From an uncultured Clostridia bacterium (GTDB taxonomy: Bacteria > Bacillota > Clostridia > Christensenellales > DTU072): DNA of 56,238 nt. This document shows, in pieces, positions 15,919-25,865 of this stretch. The notes under the pieces were generated by a model. It worked only from the letters and a program-made list of their open reading frames with translations, made no database searches and was not told the DNA's origin. A program made the translations under genes and the position numbers. The number at the start of each line of letters is the position of its first letter. Position 1 is the stretch's first letter. The stretch spans positions 1 to 56,238 of the forward strand of contig CALVNM010000004.1 in the NCBI GenBank assembly GCA_944349735.1, read 5' to 3'.

Positions 15919-17184
15919 TCAGTCCTCTCCTAAATTTTTCATGTGCTTATCGAAAGGAAGAAATTCATCGTCGGCTTCTCTGGAATCGCAACTGAAAACC
16001 GTATTTACGTTCAACGCTCTTTTGACGACGTTGTAGCCGAATTTAGATCGCAACTTGTCTATTCGCCTGTCGAGTTCCGCGTCACGTCGGTCGTCCGGCT
16101 CGAAAAAGCTGTATTGCGCGTAATCTCCCGAACCGCTTAACTTGAAAACGCATACCGTTATCGTACGTAAAGGCCGCATGGACGAAAAATCGTATACGGT
16201 ATTCATCAATTTTATCGCAGAGCGCGCTATGACGGTCGAAGAATCGGTAAGTAACGGCAGTTTGCCTTGTTTGCTGACGTGCGCGAGCGACGCGTCTCTT
16301 AAGCTTATACCTACACTCTCCCCTTTCAGCCCCGAATTTCTCAAACGGAACGCTATCATTTCGGATAAAGCGTATATCACGCGTTCGGCGTCTTTTGCGT
16401 TGGTTATATCCTCGGAAGTCGTAGTGCCGTTGCCTATACTCTCGGGTATATGTTTGTCTACGTAACATTTAACGGGATCGTCTCCGGTGCCGCGCGCGTT
16501 CTCGAGCATCTTCATACCGTTCTTGCCGAAAACCCTTACTATCATACCGTCGTCCGCACGGGCGAGATCACCTATGGTATTGATGTTGAGTATCCTCAAC
16601 TTCTCACGTGTCGCTCTTCCTATAAAGAGCATTTCGCCGACGTCAAGCCCCCACGCCACTTCTTTATAATTTTCGGGGCTTATCACGGATATGGCGTCGG
16701 GCTTCTTGAGATCGCTGCCGAGCTTGGCAAAAACTTTGGTAAACGACACTCCGATCGATACCGTAAGTCCGCCGGTCTCCTCTTTTACGGTCCTGCGTAT
16801 GCTCTCCGCTATATCCTCGCCGGAGCCGAAAAGACGTCTGCTTCCGGTAACGTCGAGCCAACATTCGTCAAGTCCGAAGCTCTCCACTTCCGAGGTGTAA
16901 CGCGTATAAATTTCTCTTACTTTTTTGGAATACTTGACATACTCGCCGTAAGTGGGCGGAACGACCGTAAGATCGGGACACTTCTGCTTCGCCTGCCATA
17001 TCGCTTCGCCTGTCTTGACTCCCGCGGCTTTGGCGATCTCGGACTTGGCGAGCACTATGCCGTGCCTTTTCTCCGGATCGCCGCAAACGGCTACGGCTTT
17101 ACCTTTTAATTCGGGATGCAGTATGCATTCGACGGAAGCGTAAAAATTATTGAGATCGCAATGTAATATTACTTTTTCAAACAT
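15919..17184 (-). CDS. dinB: DNA polymerase IV, Y-family
   Basis: A translesion polymerase of the DinB/UmuC superfamily, 421 residues. The palm opens with HCDLNNFYASVE (D10) and carries the catalytic pair D106-E107 in SFGLDECWLD. The helix-hairpin-helix region is at about 180-235, and the little-finger domain follows. QYSFF near residue 365 fits the beta-clamp binding motif (consensus QLSLF). The sequence GLDECWLD differs slightly from the common S-x-DEAYLD, so it may belong to a DinB subgroup of Clostridia. It overlaps the end of coaE by 16 bases and is the last gene of the lacZ-to-dinB operon. No LexA site is visible upstream, so regulation would follow the operon. Confidence 0.93.
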   Translation of the reverse strand: MFEKVILHCDLNNFYASVECILHPELKGKAVAVCGDPEKRHGIVLAKSEIAKAAGVKTGEAIWQAKQKCPDLTVVPPTYGEYVKYSKKVREIYTRYTSEVESFGLDECWLDVTGSRRLFGSGEDIAESIRRTVKEETGGLTVSIGVSFTKVFAKLGSDLKKPDAISVISPENYKEVAWGLDVGEMLFIGRATREKLRILNINTIGDLARADDGMIVRVFGKNGMKMLENARGTGDDPVKCYVDKHIPESIGNGTTTSEDITNAKDAERVIYALSEMIAFRLRNSGLKGESVGISLRDASLAHVSKQGKLPLLTDSSTVIARSAIKLMNTVYDFSSMRPLRTITVCVFKLSGSGDYAQYSFFEPDDRRDAELDRRIDKLRSKFGYNVVKRALNVNTVFSCDSREADDEFLPFDKHMKNLGED

Positions 17185-17738
17185 TCCGCGTACATTTTTT
17201 TAACGGCTTCACCGAGTTCTTCAAGCCCGGAAGTATTGTCTATCACGAAATCGGCGGTCTTCTCGAGTTCCTCTTCCCCTCTCTGTATTTCCAACGCGCT
17301 CTCCGCTTGTTCGGCACTTACGCCGTCACGCGCGATTATTCTTTCAACGCGCACGTCACGCGGCGCGCGCACGAAACATATTCTGTCGAACAGCTCTGCG
17401 TTCTTAAGCTCGCCGAGCAGAGGTACTTCGACGAATACTGTTTCCTTACCCGCCGAACGGCGAGCTATCTCCGACATGATTTCGCCGTGCGCCAGCGCGT
17501 TCAACGCTTTGCGCCTTTTTTCGTCGCCAAATATTATTTCGCGTATTTTCCTTTTGTCCGCGCACCCGCCGCGAAACGCCTCCGGGAAAAGCTCTGCGAG
17601 TTTAATTAAATAATCGGGCTTTTCGAAGAGTTCCGCGTTGATCGCGTCTGCCGACAGAGTATAAGCGCCGAGACTCCTCAGTACGGCAGTCACCGCGCTT
17701 TTACCCGACCCGATACCTCCGCATACGGCAACTATCAT
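17169..17738 (-). CDS. coaE: Dephospho-CoA kinase
   Basis: CoaE phosphorylates the ribose 3'-hydroxyl of dephospho-CoA, the last step of coenzyme A synthesis. The 189-residue protein has the P-loop GGIGSGKS at residues 7-14, followed by LRSLGAYTLSADAI with the substrate-binding aspartate, FVEVPLLGE and the RVERIIARDG lid region, all typical. It lies six bases after polA and overlaps dinB. The polA-coaE order is common in Firmicutes. Confidence 0.96.
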   Translation of the reverse strand: MIVAVCGGIGSGKSAVTAVLRSLGAYTLSADAINAELFEKPDYLIKLAELFPEAFRGGCADKRKIREIIFGDEKRRKALNALAHGEIMSEIARRSAGKETVFVEVPLLGELKNAELFDRICFVRAPRDVRVERIIARDGVSAEQAESALEIQRGEEELEKTADFVIDNTSGLEELGEAVKKMYAECLKK

Positions 17739-17744
17739 GACATG

Positions 17745-20363
17745 TCACTCCACGGAATACCAGTCGGAACCCACTTTCGCTTCCGCGACGAGCGGGACTC
17801 TCAGTTCGGCTGCGTTTTCCATACATTCGACGAGGAGCGCGGCAACCTCTTTTACTTCGCTCTCGGGTGTATCTATGACGAGTTCGTCGTGGACCTGCAG
17901 TATCATTTTCGCCTTGTATCCGCCCTTCTTAAGCGCGTCGTATACTTTAAGCATGGCGATCTTCATGATGTCCGCGGCGGATCCCTGCAAAGGCATATTC
18001 ATCGCGGCGCGCTCGCCGAAATTTCTGATATTTCTGTTAGGCGAACGGAATTCGGGGAAATAACGTATGCGCCCGGCAAGCGTACGGATATAGCCGTGCG
18101 CGTGCGCGAATTCCACATTGGAATCCATGTAGGCTTTGACCGAAGGATACGTCTCGAAATACTTTTCGACGAATTCCTTGGCCTCGTACGGACGTATCCC
18201 TGTATTCTTGGCGAGGCCGAATGCGCTTATACCGTAAATTATTCCGAAATTGACGGCTTTGGCGTTACGCCGCATTTCCGAAGTAACGTCTTTAAGCGGA
18301 ACGCCCATTATTTTCGCCGCGGTAAGGGCGTGTATGTCCTCACCCCTTCTATAAGCTTCCGTAAGCACGGGATCTTCGCTGAAATGCGCAAGCAGCCTCA
18401 ATTCGATCTGTGAGTAGTCCGCGGAAACGAGCTTATTTCCCTTCCCGGGAACGAGCATTTTTCTTATTTCCTTGCCTTCTTCGGTACGGATAGGAATATT
18501 CTGGAGGTTCGGCTCGGTGGAAGAAAGACGTCCCGTAGACGTAAGACACTGCTTGAATACGGTGTGCACCTTATGCGTATTCGGATCCGTCACGGCGCGT
18601 ATGCCTTCGATATAAGTGGACTGCAATTTCTTTATCTTGCGATATCTGAGTATAGCGGTGACTACGGGATGATCGAGTTCCTCCAGTATCTCTGCGGCTA
18701 CGCTGTAACCCGTTTTTCCCTTAGTCTTTTTGCCGTGCGGAAGCCCGAGTTTCTCGAAAAGTATCACGCCGAGTTGCTGTACGGAATTTATATTGAATCT
18801 CTCGCCGGCAAGCTCGTAAATCTCTTCGGTAAGTGATTTGAGTTCCGCGTTATACTTTTCGCCGAGCGAGTTGAGTACGTCGAGATCGACTTCGAATCCC
18901 GCCTGCTCCGTATCGTAAAGCACTTTGACGAGAGGAAGTTCTATCTCGCGGTAAAGGCGCGTAAGTTCTTTGCTTTCGAGTTCCTCGTCCAGGGATGAGT
19001 TGATCGCAAAAGCGTTTGCGACGGCTCCTTCGCCCGCGCCCCAGGCAGCGGAAAGCTCGTAATAATTCTTATACGAATAATTCGAATTGCAAAGATAGGA
19101 TTTAAGAAGAATGTCTTCATACGGCGGAACGATCTCGATCCCTGCCCGAGCGAAAATATAAAATTTGTCTTTTACGTCGAAAAGCACCTTGGTCACTTTA
19201 TCCGAACTCAGCACGTCGGCAAAGGCATGCAGCGCGTCGTCGAAATTGACTCCTTCGTCGAAGAGATCCGCCGCACATTTAATTCTGTAGACGCAAGAAC
19301 CGTCGACGGCAAATTCGATGTTATCGCCGGCTTCAACAGCAATTTTATCTATATTGCCTTTAAGGATACCGTTCAATGCGTCGAGGGAATCTATTACGCG
19401 TATTTCCGCGTTTTTCAGCTCAGTTGCGAACGGAAGGAAACTTTCCTCTTCTTGGACGATGTCTTTTACTTTAGGTTTCGATGCCGCTGTCTTCGACGGC
19501 GCGCTTACGCCTTCGCCGAATCGGAACCGCGGTATCAGCCTGAAGCATTCGAGTTCGTTAAGCATCTCGAAAAATTCTTCGCCTATTTTAGTTTTGTCAA
19601 AGCCGAGATCGTTTAGCGTGCATTCGCACGGAACCGAAGTATTTATGGTCGCAAGTTCCTTGGAAAGATATACGGTTTCTTTATTTGCCGCGAGCCTTTC
19701 TCCGAGTTTGCCTTTGATTTCCGATATATGTTCATAAACGCCGTCCACGCTTCCGAAACGGGACAGGAGATCGCGAGCGGTCTTTTCGCCTACGCCGGGA
19801 CATCCTGGAATATTGTCCGAATTGTCACCGGCAAGCGCTTTATACTCTATTACCTTACCCGGAGTAAGTCCTTCTTCGCTTAGTTTCTCGAGGTCGTACG
19901 CCGTTATATCCGTAACGCCCCTTCTGGTATTATACACTACGGTATTTTCGTCCACGAGTTGGAGTACGTCTCTGTCTCCGCTTACAATCACGGTATCGAG
20001 ATCGAAGCGTTTGGCTATCGTTCCTATTATATCGTCGGCTTCGTAACCTTCGAGCGCAAGGATCTTTATCCCCATAGCGGCAAGCAGATCTTTGAGAAGA
20101 GGTATCTGCATGGCGAGCGCCTCATCCATGGGCTTGCGCGTAGCTTTGTAGCCGTCGTACATTTTATGACGGAAAGTGGGCGCTTTGAGGTCAAAAACGG
20201 CTCCTATGTGCGTAGGCGCTTCGTCGGCTATAAGCCGCGCAAGCATCGAGAGATAGCCGAATATCGCGTTTGTGACTATTCCCTTCTTGTTCTCGAGCGG
20301 AGGAAGCGCGTAATACGCTCTGTTTATAAGACTGTTGCTGTCCAGAAGTATGATCTTAGTCAT
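17745..20363 (-). CDS. polA: DNA polymerase I
   Basis: PolA fills gaps and removes RNA primers during replication and repair. The 872-residue protein has the 5'-3' exonuclease domain (about 1-290; KIILLDSNSLINRAYYALP, YEADDIIGTIA, SGDRDVLQL), a middle domain (about 300-470) and the polymerase domain with VSADYSQIELRLLAHFSEDP (motif A), RRNAKAVNFGIIYGISAFGL (O helix) and QVHDELVID (motif C). The middle domain lacks the Asp-x-Glu needed for 3'-5' proofreading: the matching strand reads IAVEAGDNIEFAV. This is as in many Bacillus and clostridial enzymes. The start at 20363 was chosen because GGAGC precedes it and the gene overlaps the upstream stop by one base; the frame open to 20399 adds 12 residues. 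Confidence 0.97.
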   Translation of the reverse strand: MTKIILLDSNSLINRAYYALPPLENKKGIVTNAIFGYLSMLARLIADEAPTHIGAVFDLKAPTFRHKMYDGYKATRKPMDEALAMQIPLLKDLLAAMGIKILALEGYEADDIIGTIAKRFDLDTVIVSGDRDVLQLVDENTVVYNTRRGVTDITAYDLEKLSEEGLTPGKVIEYKALAGDNSDNIPGCPGVGEKTARDLLSRFGSVDGVYEHISEIKGKLGERLAANKETVYLSKELATINTSVPCECTLNDLGFDKTKIGEEFFEMLNELECFRLIPRFRFGEGVSAPSKTAASKPKVKDIVQEEESFLPFATELKNAEIRVIDSLDALNGILKGNIDKIAVEAGDNIEFAVDGSCVYRIKCAADLFDEGVNFDDALHAFADVLSSDKVTKVLFDVKDKFYIFARAGIEIVPPYEDILLKSYLCNSNYSYKNYYELSAAWGAGEGAVANAFAINSSLDEELESKELTRLYREIELPLVKVLYDTEQAGFEVDLDVLNSLGEKYNAELKSLTEEIYELAGERFNINSVQQLGVILFEKLGLPHGKKTKGKTGYSVAAEILEELDHPVVTAILRYRKIKKLQSTYIEGIRAVTDPNTHKVHTVFKQCLTSTGRLSSTEPNLQNIPIRTEEGKEIRKMLVPGKGNKLVSADYSQIELRLLAHFSEDPVLTEAYRRGEDIHALTAAKIMGVPLKDVTSEMRRNAKAVNFGIIYGISAFGLAKNTGIRPYEAKEFVEKYFETYPSVKAYMDSNVEFAHAHGYIRTLAGRIRYFPEFRSPNRNIRNFGERAAMNMPLQGSAADIMKIAMLKVYDALKKGGYKAKMILQVHDELVIDTPESEVKEVAALLVECMENAAELRVPLVAEAKVGSDWYSVE

Positions 20364-21601
20364 TATAGCTCCAATTTCATATCGTTGAATTTGATCCAAC
20401 CCATTTTACGCATTATCTCGCTTACCGCAAAACACACGACCGCAGGGATAACGAACATACAGAAGATTATGCCGAGCGCGATCTGCCAGTCGGGTATAAG
20501 CCCTGCGGAAGCGTCGATCACCCCGAAAACCCCTACGAGTCCCGATGTACCCATACCGCCGCCTGCCGCGGTGCAACGCAATTTGAATACGCTCGTTGCA
20601 AGCGGTCCGACTATCGCGCTCGCAATGACCGGAGGCACCATGATAAGCGGATGCCTCATCAGATTGGGGATCTGGAGCATACTCGTACCTATGCCCTGAG
20701 CTATGAGACCGCCCCATTTATTTTCGCGGAAGCTCTGTACCGCAAAGCCCACCATATGCGCCGCGCAACCTGCCGTTGCCGCGCCGCCCGCGATAAGCAT
20801 ATTGGGATCGCCTGCCATCGCGCCGCCCGCGATAACGAGCCATATAGCCGCGGATGAAGTAGGAAGAGTAAGCAATATCCCCATAGCCACGGCTATGATT
20901 ATTCCCATCGAAACGGGCGCGATACCGGTAGCGAGCGCTATACCTTCGCTTATGAGATTTACAAAAAGGATGAACGGATAAGCTACGTAAACCGAGAGCA
21001 TTGCGACTGTCATCATGCTAAGAGGTACGACGACTATGTCCACTTTGGTCTTGCCCGCCACGAGCAATCCGATCTCTATCGAGATAAGCGCTACGATATA
21101 TGTACCGATGGGATTACCCGGAGCAAAAGAAGCTGCATACGTTCCCGCAATTATCTGATCGGAAAACGCTCCCGCCATTCCCGCGACTGCTGCAGAGAAC
21201 ATGACGAGTTTGGGCGCTTTGAGTTCATGCGCCATTCCGATGCCTATTCCGGCACCCATGAGAGACTTGGCGATATTGGCGACCGCAGTCACAAATTTGC
21301 CTACGGCGATGCCCGCTTCCGTACCCGAAGACGTGATCCACCCGCCGATCTGGGCGAGTATGGTTCCCGCTATCAAAGTGCAGAACAGCCCCTGTGCCAT
21401 GCCGGTAAATGCTTTTATAAACCACCTGTTAAGCAGTTTCTTGACGACTGCGGAAATATTCTGTTTATCGAATTTTAAAGCTTTTACCGCTGTCCTTTCC
21501 TCGTCCGGAGTATCCTCGGTTTCGGTAAGCGCGTTTTGCTTATCGGCTTCTTCCGTCTTAAGTTCTTCTCCTGTAACTTCAGGACCCGTTTCTCTCTCCA
21601 T
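20363..21601 (-). CDS. Orphan PTS IIC-type membrane protein (PfoR-like family)
   Basis: A 412-residue integral membrane protein of the PTS_EIIC_2 family, which contains the putative regulator PfoS/R of Clostridium perfringens. The first 55 residues are hydrophilic and acidic and probably cytoplasmic. After them come about nine or ten hydrophobic segments rich in glycine and alanine, with GAGIGIGMAHELKAPKLV, KTKVDIVVVPL and LRCTAAGGGMGTSGLVG as conserved blocks. No IIA, IIB, HPr or EI gene is nearby, so real phosphotransfer is unproven; it may be a transporter, or a regulator as suggested for PfoR. It lies between the patatin gene (13 bases upstream) and polA (one-base overlap). A link to lacZ-derived sugars is possible but inferred. 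Confidence 0.8.
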   Translation of the reverse strand: MERETGPEVTGEELKTEEADKQNALTETEDTPDEERTAVKALKFDKQNISAVVKKLLNRWFIKAFTGMAQGLFCTLIAGTILAQIGGWITSSGTEAGIAVGKFVTAVANIAKSLMGAGIGIGMAHELKAPKLVMFSAAVAGMAGAFSDQIIAGTYAASFAPGNPIGTYIVALISIEIGLLVAGKTKVDIVVVPLSMMTVAMLSVYVAYPFILFVNLISEGIALATGIAPVSMGIIIAVAMGILLTLPTSSAAIWLVIAGGAMAGDPNMLIAGGAATAGCAAHMVGFAVQSFRENKWGGLIAQGIGTSMLQIPNLMRHPLIMVPPVIASAIVGPLATSVFKLRCTAAGGGMGTSGLVGVFGVIDASAGLIPDWQIALGIIFCMFVIPAVVCFAVSEIMRKMGWIKFNDMKLEL

Positions 21602-21614
21602 ATATGTATCTCCT

Positions 21615-22757
21615 TCACGCGCCTTTGACGAGCGCCTTTACTATTTCGTAAACCTTGGGGAATTCTACGTCTTCCGCTTTTGCCGTCCAGCGCGCATTAA
21701 GCGCCGATACGAATTCCTCGGTAGAATATATCCTGAACTTTTCCACGCCGTAAAGTCCCGCCACGTATTCGAACATGGCTACGACCGCCCCGATTGCGGT
21801 AACGTCGGTATCGAGTTTAAGCTCCTCGGCAGCAACTTCAGCCGCGCGAGCCATCAGTTCTCTTCTGGTGCCCTGCGCCCCGAGTATCTCGGCTATGCGG
21901 ACATATGCCTTGTCCGAGAAATTCTCGAGATAATTTATGCTTTCGGCATACGTCTTGGGTCGAAGATAGTATTTGACGCCCATAAGCTTATCGGTAAATC
22001 TCAGCGCGTCATAATATCCGAGTTTGATGTTGCGCGCTATCTTCTCCTTACGGAAGTCCAAAGTCGTACCCAGATTTTCGGAAGGATCGATGTAGTCGAC
22101 TTTCACGCTTTTGTCGAGGACTTTCCGACTGGGCATCCTGCTTCCGGTGCGTATACCTATTATGTTGCGGTAACCTCTGTGAACGAGCGGCGTTACCGGG
22201 CAGTTATTATACATTCCGCCGTCCATGAAGCTTTTGCCTTCCACTTCGGGTCTGTTGAATACGGGGAAATACGCGCTCGTAAGTATATACTCCGTCAGTT
22301 TACCTTCCGGAATGTCTTCTTTGAACAGCTCCAGCGGAGTCCAGTTGTCGCTTATGGAAACAGTTACCATACAATAATCGACTTTCGACGCGCGTAATCT
22401 GGATTCGTCGATAAAGGTCTCGGCAAACTCCCTTATCTTGTCCATAGGAAGTCCGCGGTTCTTAAAAGTCTTTCTGGCAACGTTAAAAACGTATCTGAGC
22501 AGATCGCGGTCGTAATCGCGCGCAAGCAGACGATTGAACTTATCGTCGTCAAGTCCCGTAAGCGTAGAAAACGAAGCGTTGCGCCATATGTCCTCGAGTA
22601 GCGGGAAATCTCCTTGCGCAACTATCGCCCCGTTAAGAGCGCCTATAGACGTGCCGGCTATACCGTCGAAAGCGTATCCTCTTTCGAATAACGCTTTCAA
22701 CGCGCCGACATGGAATGCGCCTTTCGCGCCTCCGCCTTCGAGTGCAAGCCCGAGCAT
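21615..22757 (-). CDS. Patatin-like phospholipase family protein
   Basis: A 380-residue patatin-fold serine hydrolase. The oxyanion hole motif GGGAKG is at residues 8-13, the nucleophile Ser37 is in GTSIG, and the catalytic aspartate D179 is in MDGGMYNNCPV, so the Ser-Asp dyad is complete. There is no signal peptide, so it should act inside the cell on lipids, probably phospholipids or acyl esters; the substrate is not known. The C-terminal third (about 230-380) is helical with no recognised domain. It starts with ATG four bases after the lacZ stop and is followed by the PfoR-like gene, so it is cotranscribed with both. Confidence 0.9.
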   Translation of the reverse strand: MLGLALEGGGAKGAFHVGALKALFERGYAFDGIAGTSIGALNGAIVAQGDFPLLEDIWRNASFSTLTGLDDDKFNRLLARDYDRDLLRYVFNVARKTFKNRGLPMDKIREFAETFIDESRLRASKVDYCMVTVSISDNWTPLELFKEDIPEGKLTEYILTSAYFPVFNRPEVEGKSFMDGGMYNNCPVTPLVHRGYRNIIGIRTGSRMPSRKVLDKSVKVDYIDPSENLGTTLDFRKEKIARNIKLGYYDALRFTDKLMGVKYYLRPKTYAESINYLENFSDKAYVRIAEILGAQGTRRELMARAAEVAAEELKLDTDVTAIGAVVAMFEYVAGLYGVEKFRIYSTEEFVSALNARWTAKAEDVEFPKVYEIVKALVKGA

Positions 22758-22760
22758 GGG

Positions 22761-25700
22761 TTACTTGATCACGAGGCGGAATTTAAGGCTCTGCGCTCTG
22801 CGCGGCAGAATCTTATACTGAGGTTTAAGCGTAGCTATACCGGGTACGTCGCCGCCTACGCCGCGCTGTCTGCCGTCGATATTGACGGTAAGATAATCTA
22901 GACTCTTCAGCTCATGGAGATGCTTCGCGGCATACAGCATTCCGAGCGTGTACGGATGCACGCTTGCTTCGAAAGGCTTCTCGTCCGCATATATCTCAAC
23001 GCCCTTGTCTCCGCCGACCTTGAGCCAACGCATCTCGGTATGGTTGCCGTTCTCCTGCGGATAGAGGTAATCGTGCAGAAATTCTTCCGCAGAACCGGAA
23101 TATTTCTTGATTAGAGCTGCAGTAGCTCTGTCGCAATAGTTCTCGAAAGGACCTTTGCCGTAGAAGCTTACGCCGTCCACTCCGTCGCGGAGAGCGAAGG
23201 TGAAGCCGAAGCGCTCCATTTCCTTCTTCGGAATAAGCGAAAGCTCGACGTCGATACTGCCGTCGGCATTGAATTTATAAAGAGTACGCATCTCTTTGAC
23301 GTGCGGCATCTTCCAATCTATCGCTACGGACACTTTGCCGTCGTTGGACATAACGTTGATGCGACGCACTCTCAGTTTCTTCTGCGCCCTCTTGAATCGG
23401 TCTACGCCCATATACCATTTCGCTATTGCGATGTCGACCTGCGGAAGACGATCGTTATCGATGGTAGCGCGGTAGAAATTGAGTTCGAACGGCTCTTTAA
23501 GCTTCTCTTTGCCCTGTTTGTCTATGCTTATGATCTTTCCCGTCTGCTTATCTATAATGGCGCGACAACCGCCGAAACTGACTACTATCTCTACGTCGGT
23601 GGCAGCGTATCCGCTCTCGCCTTTAACTTCGGGAAGCGCAAAATCTGCGCGCTTCAATATGAATTGCTCGTACGCCACGACGTGTCCGGCTTCCGAATAT
23701 GCGTTCGCCGCTCTCGATACGACGTTTACGACTAGACTTATTTCCCCGCCTTCGAAATTCCGATCGAGCGGGAGATCTACGGTGGCTATCTTACCGTTCT
23801 CCGCAGAAGGCATCTGGCGCGTGAACGAATCGACTAACTCGCCGTCGCAGTAAAGCTCGAGCCGCATGTCGAATTCGTTGAGATTAGTGAACATATAGCG
23901 GTTATAGAATGCGATCTTGCCTTCTATAAGCGCGATGTCTATCTGCTGATATTGTTTGCGTACTTCGTACAACGCGGGATTGGGGCTGCGGTCTCCGCGC
24001 AGTATCCCGTTGAAAGCGAAATTGCCGTTATTCGGCTTATCTCCGAAGTCGCCGCCGTAACGCCACTCGGTAACTCCGTCGGCGTTAGTATATTTGATCG
24101 TCTGATCGGCAAAATCCCATATGAATCCGCCCGCAAGCCTGTCATATTTCTTGAAAGCGTCCCAGTAATCCGAGAAATTGCCGAGCGAGTTACCCATACA
24201 GTGCGCGTATTCGCATTGCATGAACGGGAGATTGCGATATTTTTCGGGTTTGTAAGATACGCCCCACGGGCAGTAAATATAGCTTCCGTGCCTTATCGGT
24301 CTGTTTTCGCCTATCGGTTCCATTTTTTCAAGCGGAGCGTACATCTCGCTGATCACGTCGGATATCCAGCCGCTGGTATCCGCCTCGTAATGGATAAAGC
24401 GCGTATCGTCTATCTCGAGGGCGACTCTGCGCATCGCTTCAAATGCCTTGCCTCTTCCGGATTCGTTGCCGAGAGACCAGCACACGATGCAGGGATGGTT
24501 CTTATAGGTATTGACCATATTGCGCATACGGTAGCAACATTGCTCCGTCCAACGTCTGTTGCTGCGCGGAATAAGGAAAGAAAGTCCGTGCGTCTCAAGG
24601 TTATTCTCGCATATCACGAGGATACCGTATCTGTCGCACAGCTCGTAAAATCCGGGCTGGTTGGGATAATGGCAGGTACGTATCGCGGTGATGTTGTTCG
24701 CTTTACATATTTTGATGTCCTCTTCCACGAGAGCGAGCGGTACGGCGTGACCGTATTCGGGGTGGAATTCGTGACGGTTTACGCCCGTGAATTTGAGAGG
24801 TTTTCCGTTGAGGAGAATGAAAGGTCCCTTTCCGTCCTTCATAGGCACTATCTCTACCTTGCGGAAACCGAACGAGGTTATACGCCTGTCCACGAATTCC
24901 TCTCCGTCGTACAGATCGACTATGACTGCGTAAAGTTCGGGACGCTCGTGAGACCAGAGTTTAAAATTTTTAACGGGAGCGGCAAAAGACAATCTGCGTT
25001 TTTCCGTGGCGGAGAAAGGCTCAACGTCGAACGAACCGGCGAAAGCAGGTTCTTCCTCACCGTAATAATCGACGAGAGTGACGTAAACGACGGGAGAGCT
25101 AAGCCCCCTGCCTTTCCCGCTTATATCGATGTCGGCGACTATATCCGCGCGTGTAAAATCGTCTGAAAGCGCGCTTCTGAAGAACATGTCGGAGATCTCC
25201 GCTTTCGGCTTATAAAGAAGATCTACGTCGCGGAATATGCCCGAAAGACGCCACATATCCTGGTCTTCGAGATAGCTGCCGGTACAGAAACGGTATACCA
25301 CTACGTCGAGTTTATTTTCTCCGGGGCGCACGTAAGAAGTTATGTCGTACTCCTGCGCGTCGAAAGTATCCTCGGAATAGCCTACGAATTCGCCGTTGAC
25401 ATAAACTTCGGCGGCGCTGTTGACTCCTCCGAAATGGAGGAAGACGTTATCGGACGTCTCCTCGACGGTAAACATACGGGAATAACATCCCGCGGGGTTC
25501 TTGTCGCCGTAAACGTGCGGTATCATCGGAAGGAATTTGCTTTCTAAAGCGTACGGATACGCGATATTGGTGTATATCGGAGTATCGTAGCCCTTGAACT
25601 GCCATTCGCTGGGTACTTCTATCTCGTCGAAAACGCTGAGATCGGCGTCAGGCTTGGTGAAACCCCACGGTATCTCATAAACGGAATTACAGAATTTGAA

Positions 25701-25823
25701 TTTCCAGTTGCCGTTAAGGCTGACGGCCTTAAAATTGTTTTCGCTGTCGAGCGGGAAACCCGAAGCGTATCTTTCGATGGAATTAACGTTATATATTTCG
25801 GCTCTGCGCCAATAATCTTTCAT
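22761..25823 (-). CDS. lacZ: Beta-galactosidase, GH2
   Basis: A 1020-residue glycoside hydrolase of family 2, close in length to E. coli LacZ. The order is the sugar-binding jelly-roll domain (about 35-215), an Ig-like domain, the TIM barrel (about 325-620) and the C-terminal domains. The acid/base E454 is in CWSLGNESGRG and the nucleophile E538 in MQCEYAHCMGNSLGNF, and HEFHPEYGH holds metal or substrate ligands. There is no signal peptide, so it hydrolyses imported lactose or other beta-galactosides in the cytoplasm. The start at 25823 has AGGAGG upstream, which lies inside the alternative start at 25838. No lactose permease or lacI-type gene is in the window. It heads the six-gene lacZ-dinB operon. 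Confidence 0.96.
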   Translation of the reverse strand: MKDYWRRAEIYNVNSIERYASGFPLDSENNFKAVSLNGNWKFKFCNSVYEIPWGFTKPDADLSVFDEIEVPSEWQFKGYDTPIYTNIAYPYALESKFLPMIPHVYGDKNPAGCYSRMFTVEETSDNVFLHFGGVNSAAEVYVNGEFVGYSEDTFDAQEYDITSYVRPGENKLDVVVYRFCTGSYLEDQDMWRLSGIFRDVDLLYKPKAEISDMFFRSALSDDFTRADIVADIDISGKGRGLSSPVVYVTLVDYYGEEEPAFAGSFDVEPFSATEKRRLSFAAPVKNFKLWSHERPELYAVIVDLYDGEEFVDRRITSFGFRKVEIVPMKDGKGPFILLNGKPLKFTGVNRHEFHPEYGHAVPLALVEEDIKICKANNITAIRTCHYPNQPGFYELCDRYGILVICENNLETHGLSFLIPRSNRRWTEQCCYRMRNMVNTYKNHPCIVCWSLGNESGRGKAFEAMRRVALEIDDTRFIHYEADTSGWISDVISEMYAPLEKMEPIGENRPIRHGSYIYCPWGVSYKPEKYRNLPFMQCEYAHCMGNSLGNFSDYWDAFKKYDRLAGGFIWDFADQTIKYTNADGVTEWRYGGDFGDKPNNGNFAFNGILRGDRSPNPALYEVRKQYQQIDIALIEGKIAFYNRYMFTNLNEFDMRLELYCDGELVDSFTRQMPSAENGKIATVDLPLDRNFEGGEISLVVNVVSRAANAYSEAGHVVAYEQFILKRADFALPEVKGESGYAATDVEIVVSFGGCRAIIDKQTGKIISIDKQGKEKLKEPFELNFYRATIDNDRLPQVDIAIAKWYMGVDRFKRAQKKLRVRRINVMSNDGKVSVAIDWKMPHVKEMRTLYKFNADGSIDVELSLIPKKEMERFGFTFALRDGVDGVSFYGKGPFENYCDRATAALIKKYSGSAEEFLHDYLYPQENGNHTEMRWLKVGGDKGVEIYADEKPFEASVHPYTLGMLYAAKHLHELKSLDYLTVNIDGRQRGVGGDVPGIATLKPQYKILPRRAQSLKFRLVIK

Positions 25824-25865
25824 TTCGTCCTCCTGCACGCAATATGCGCGAGTATATTATAATTT

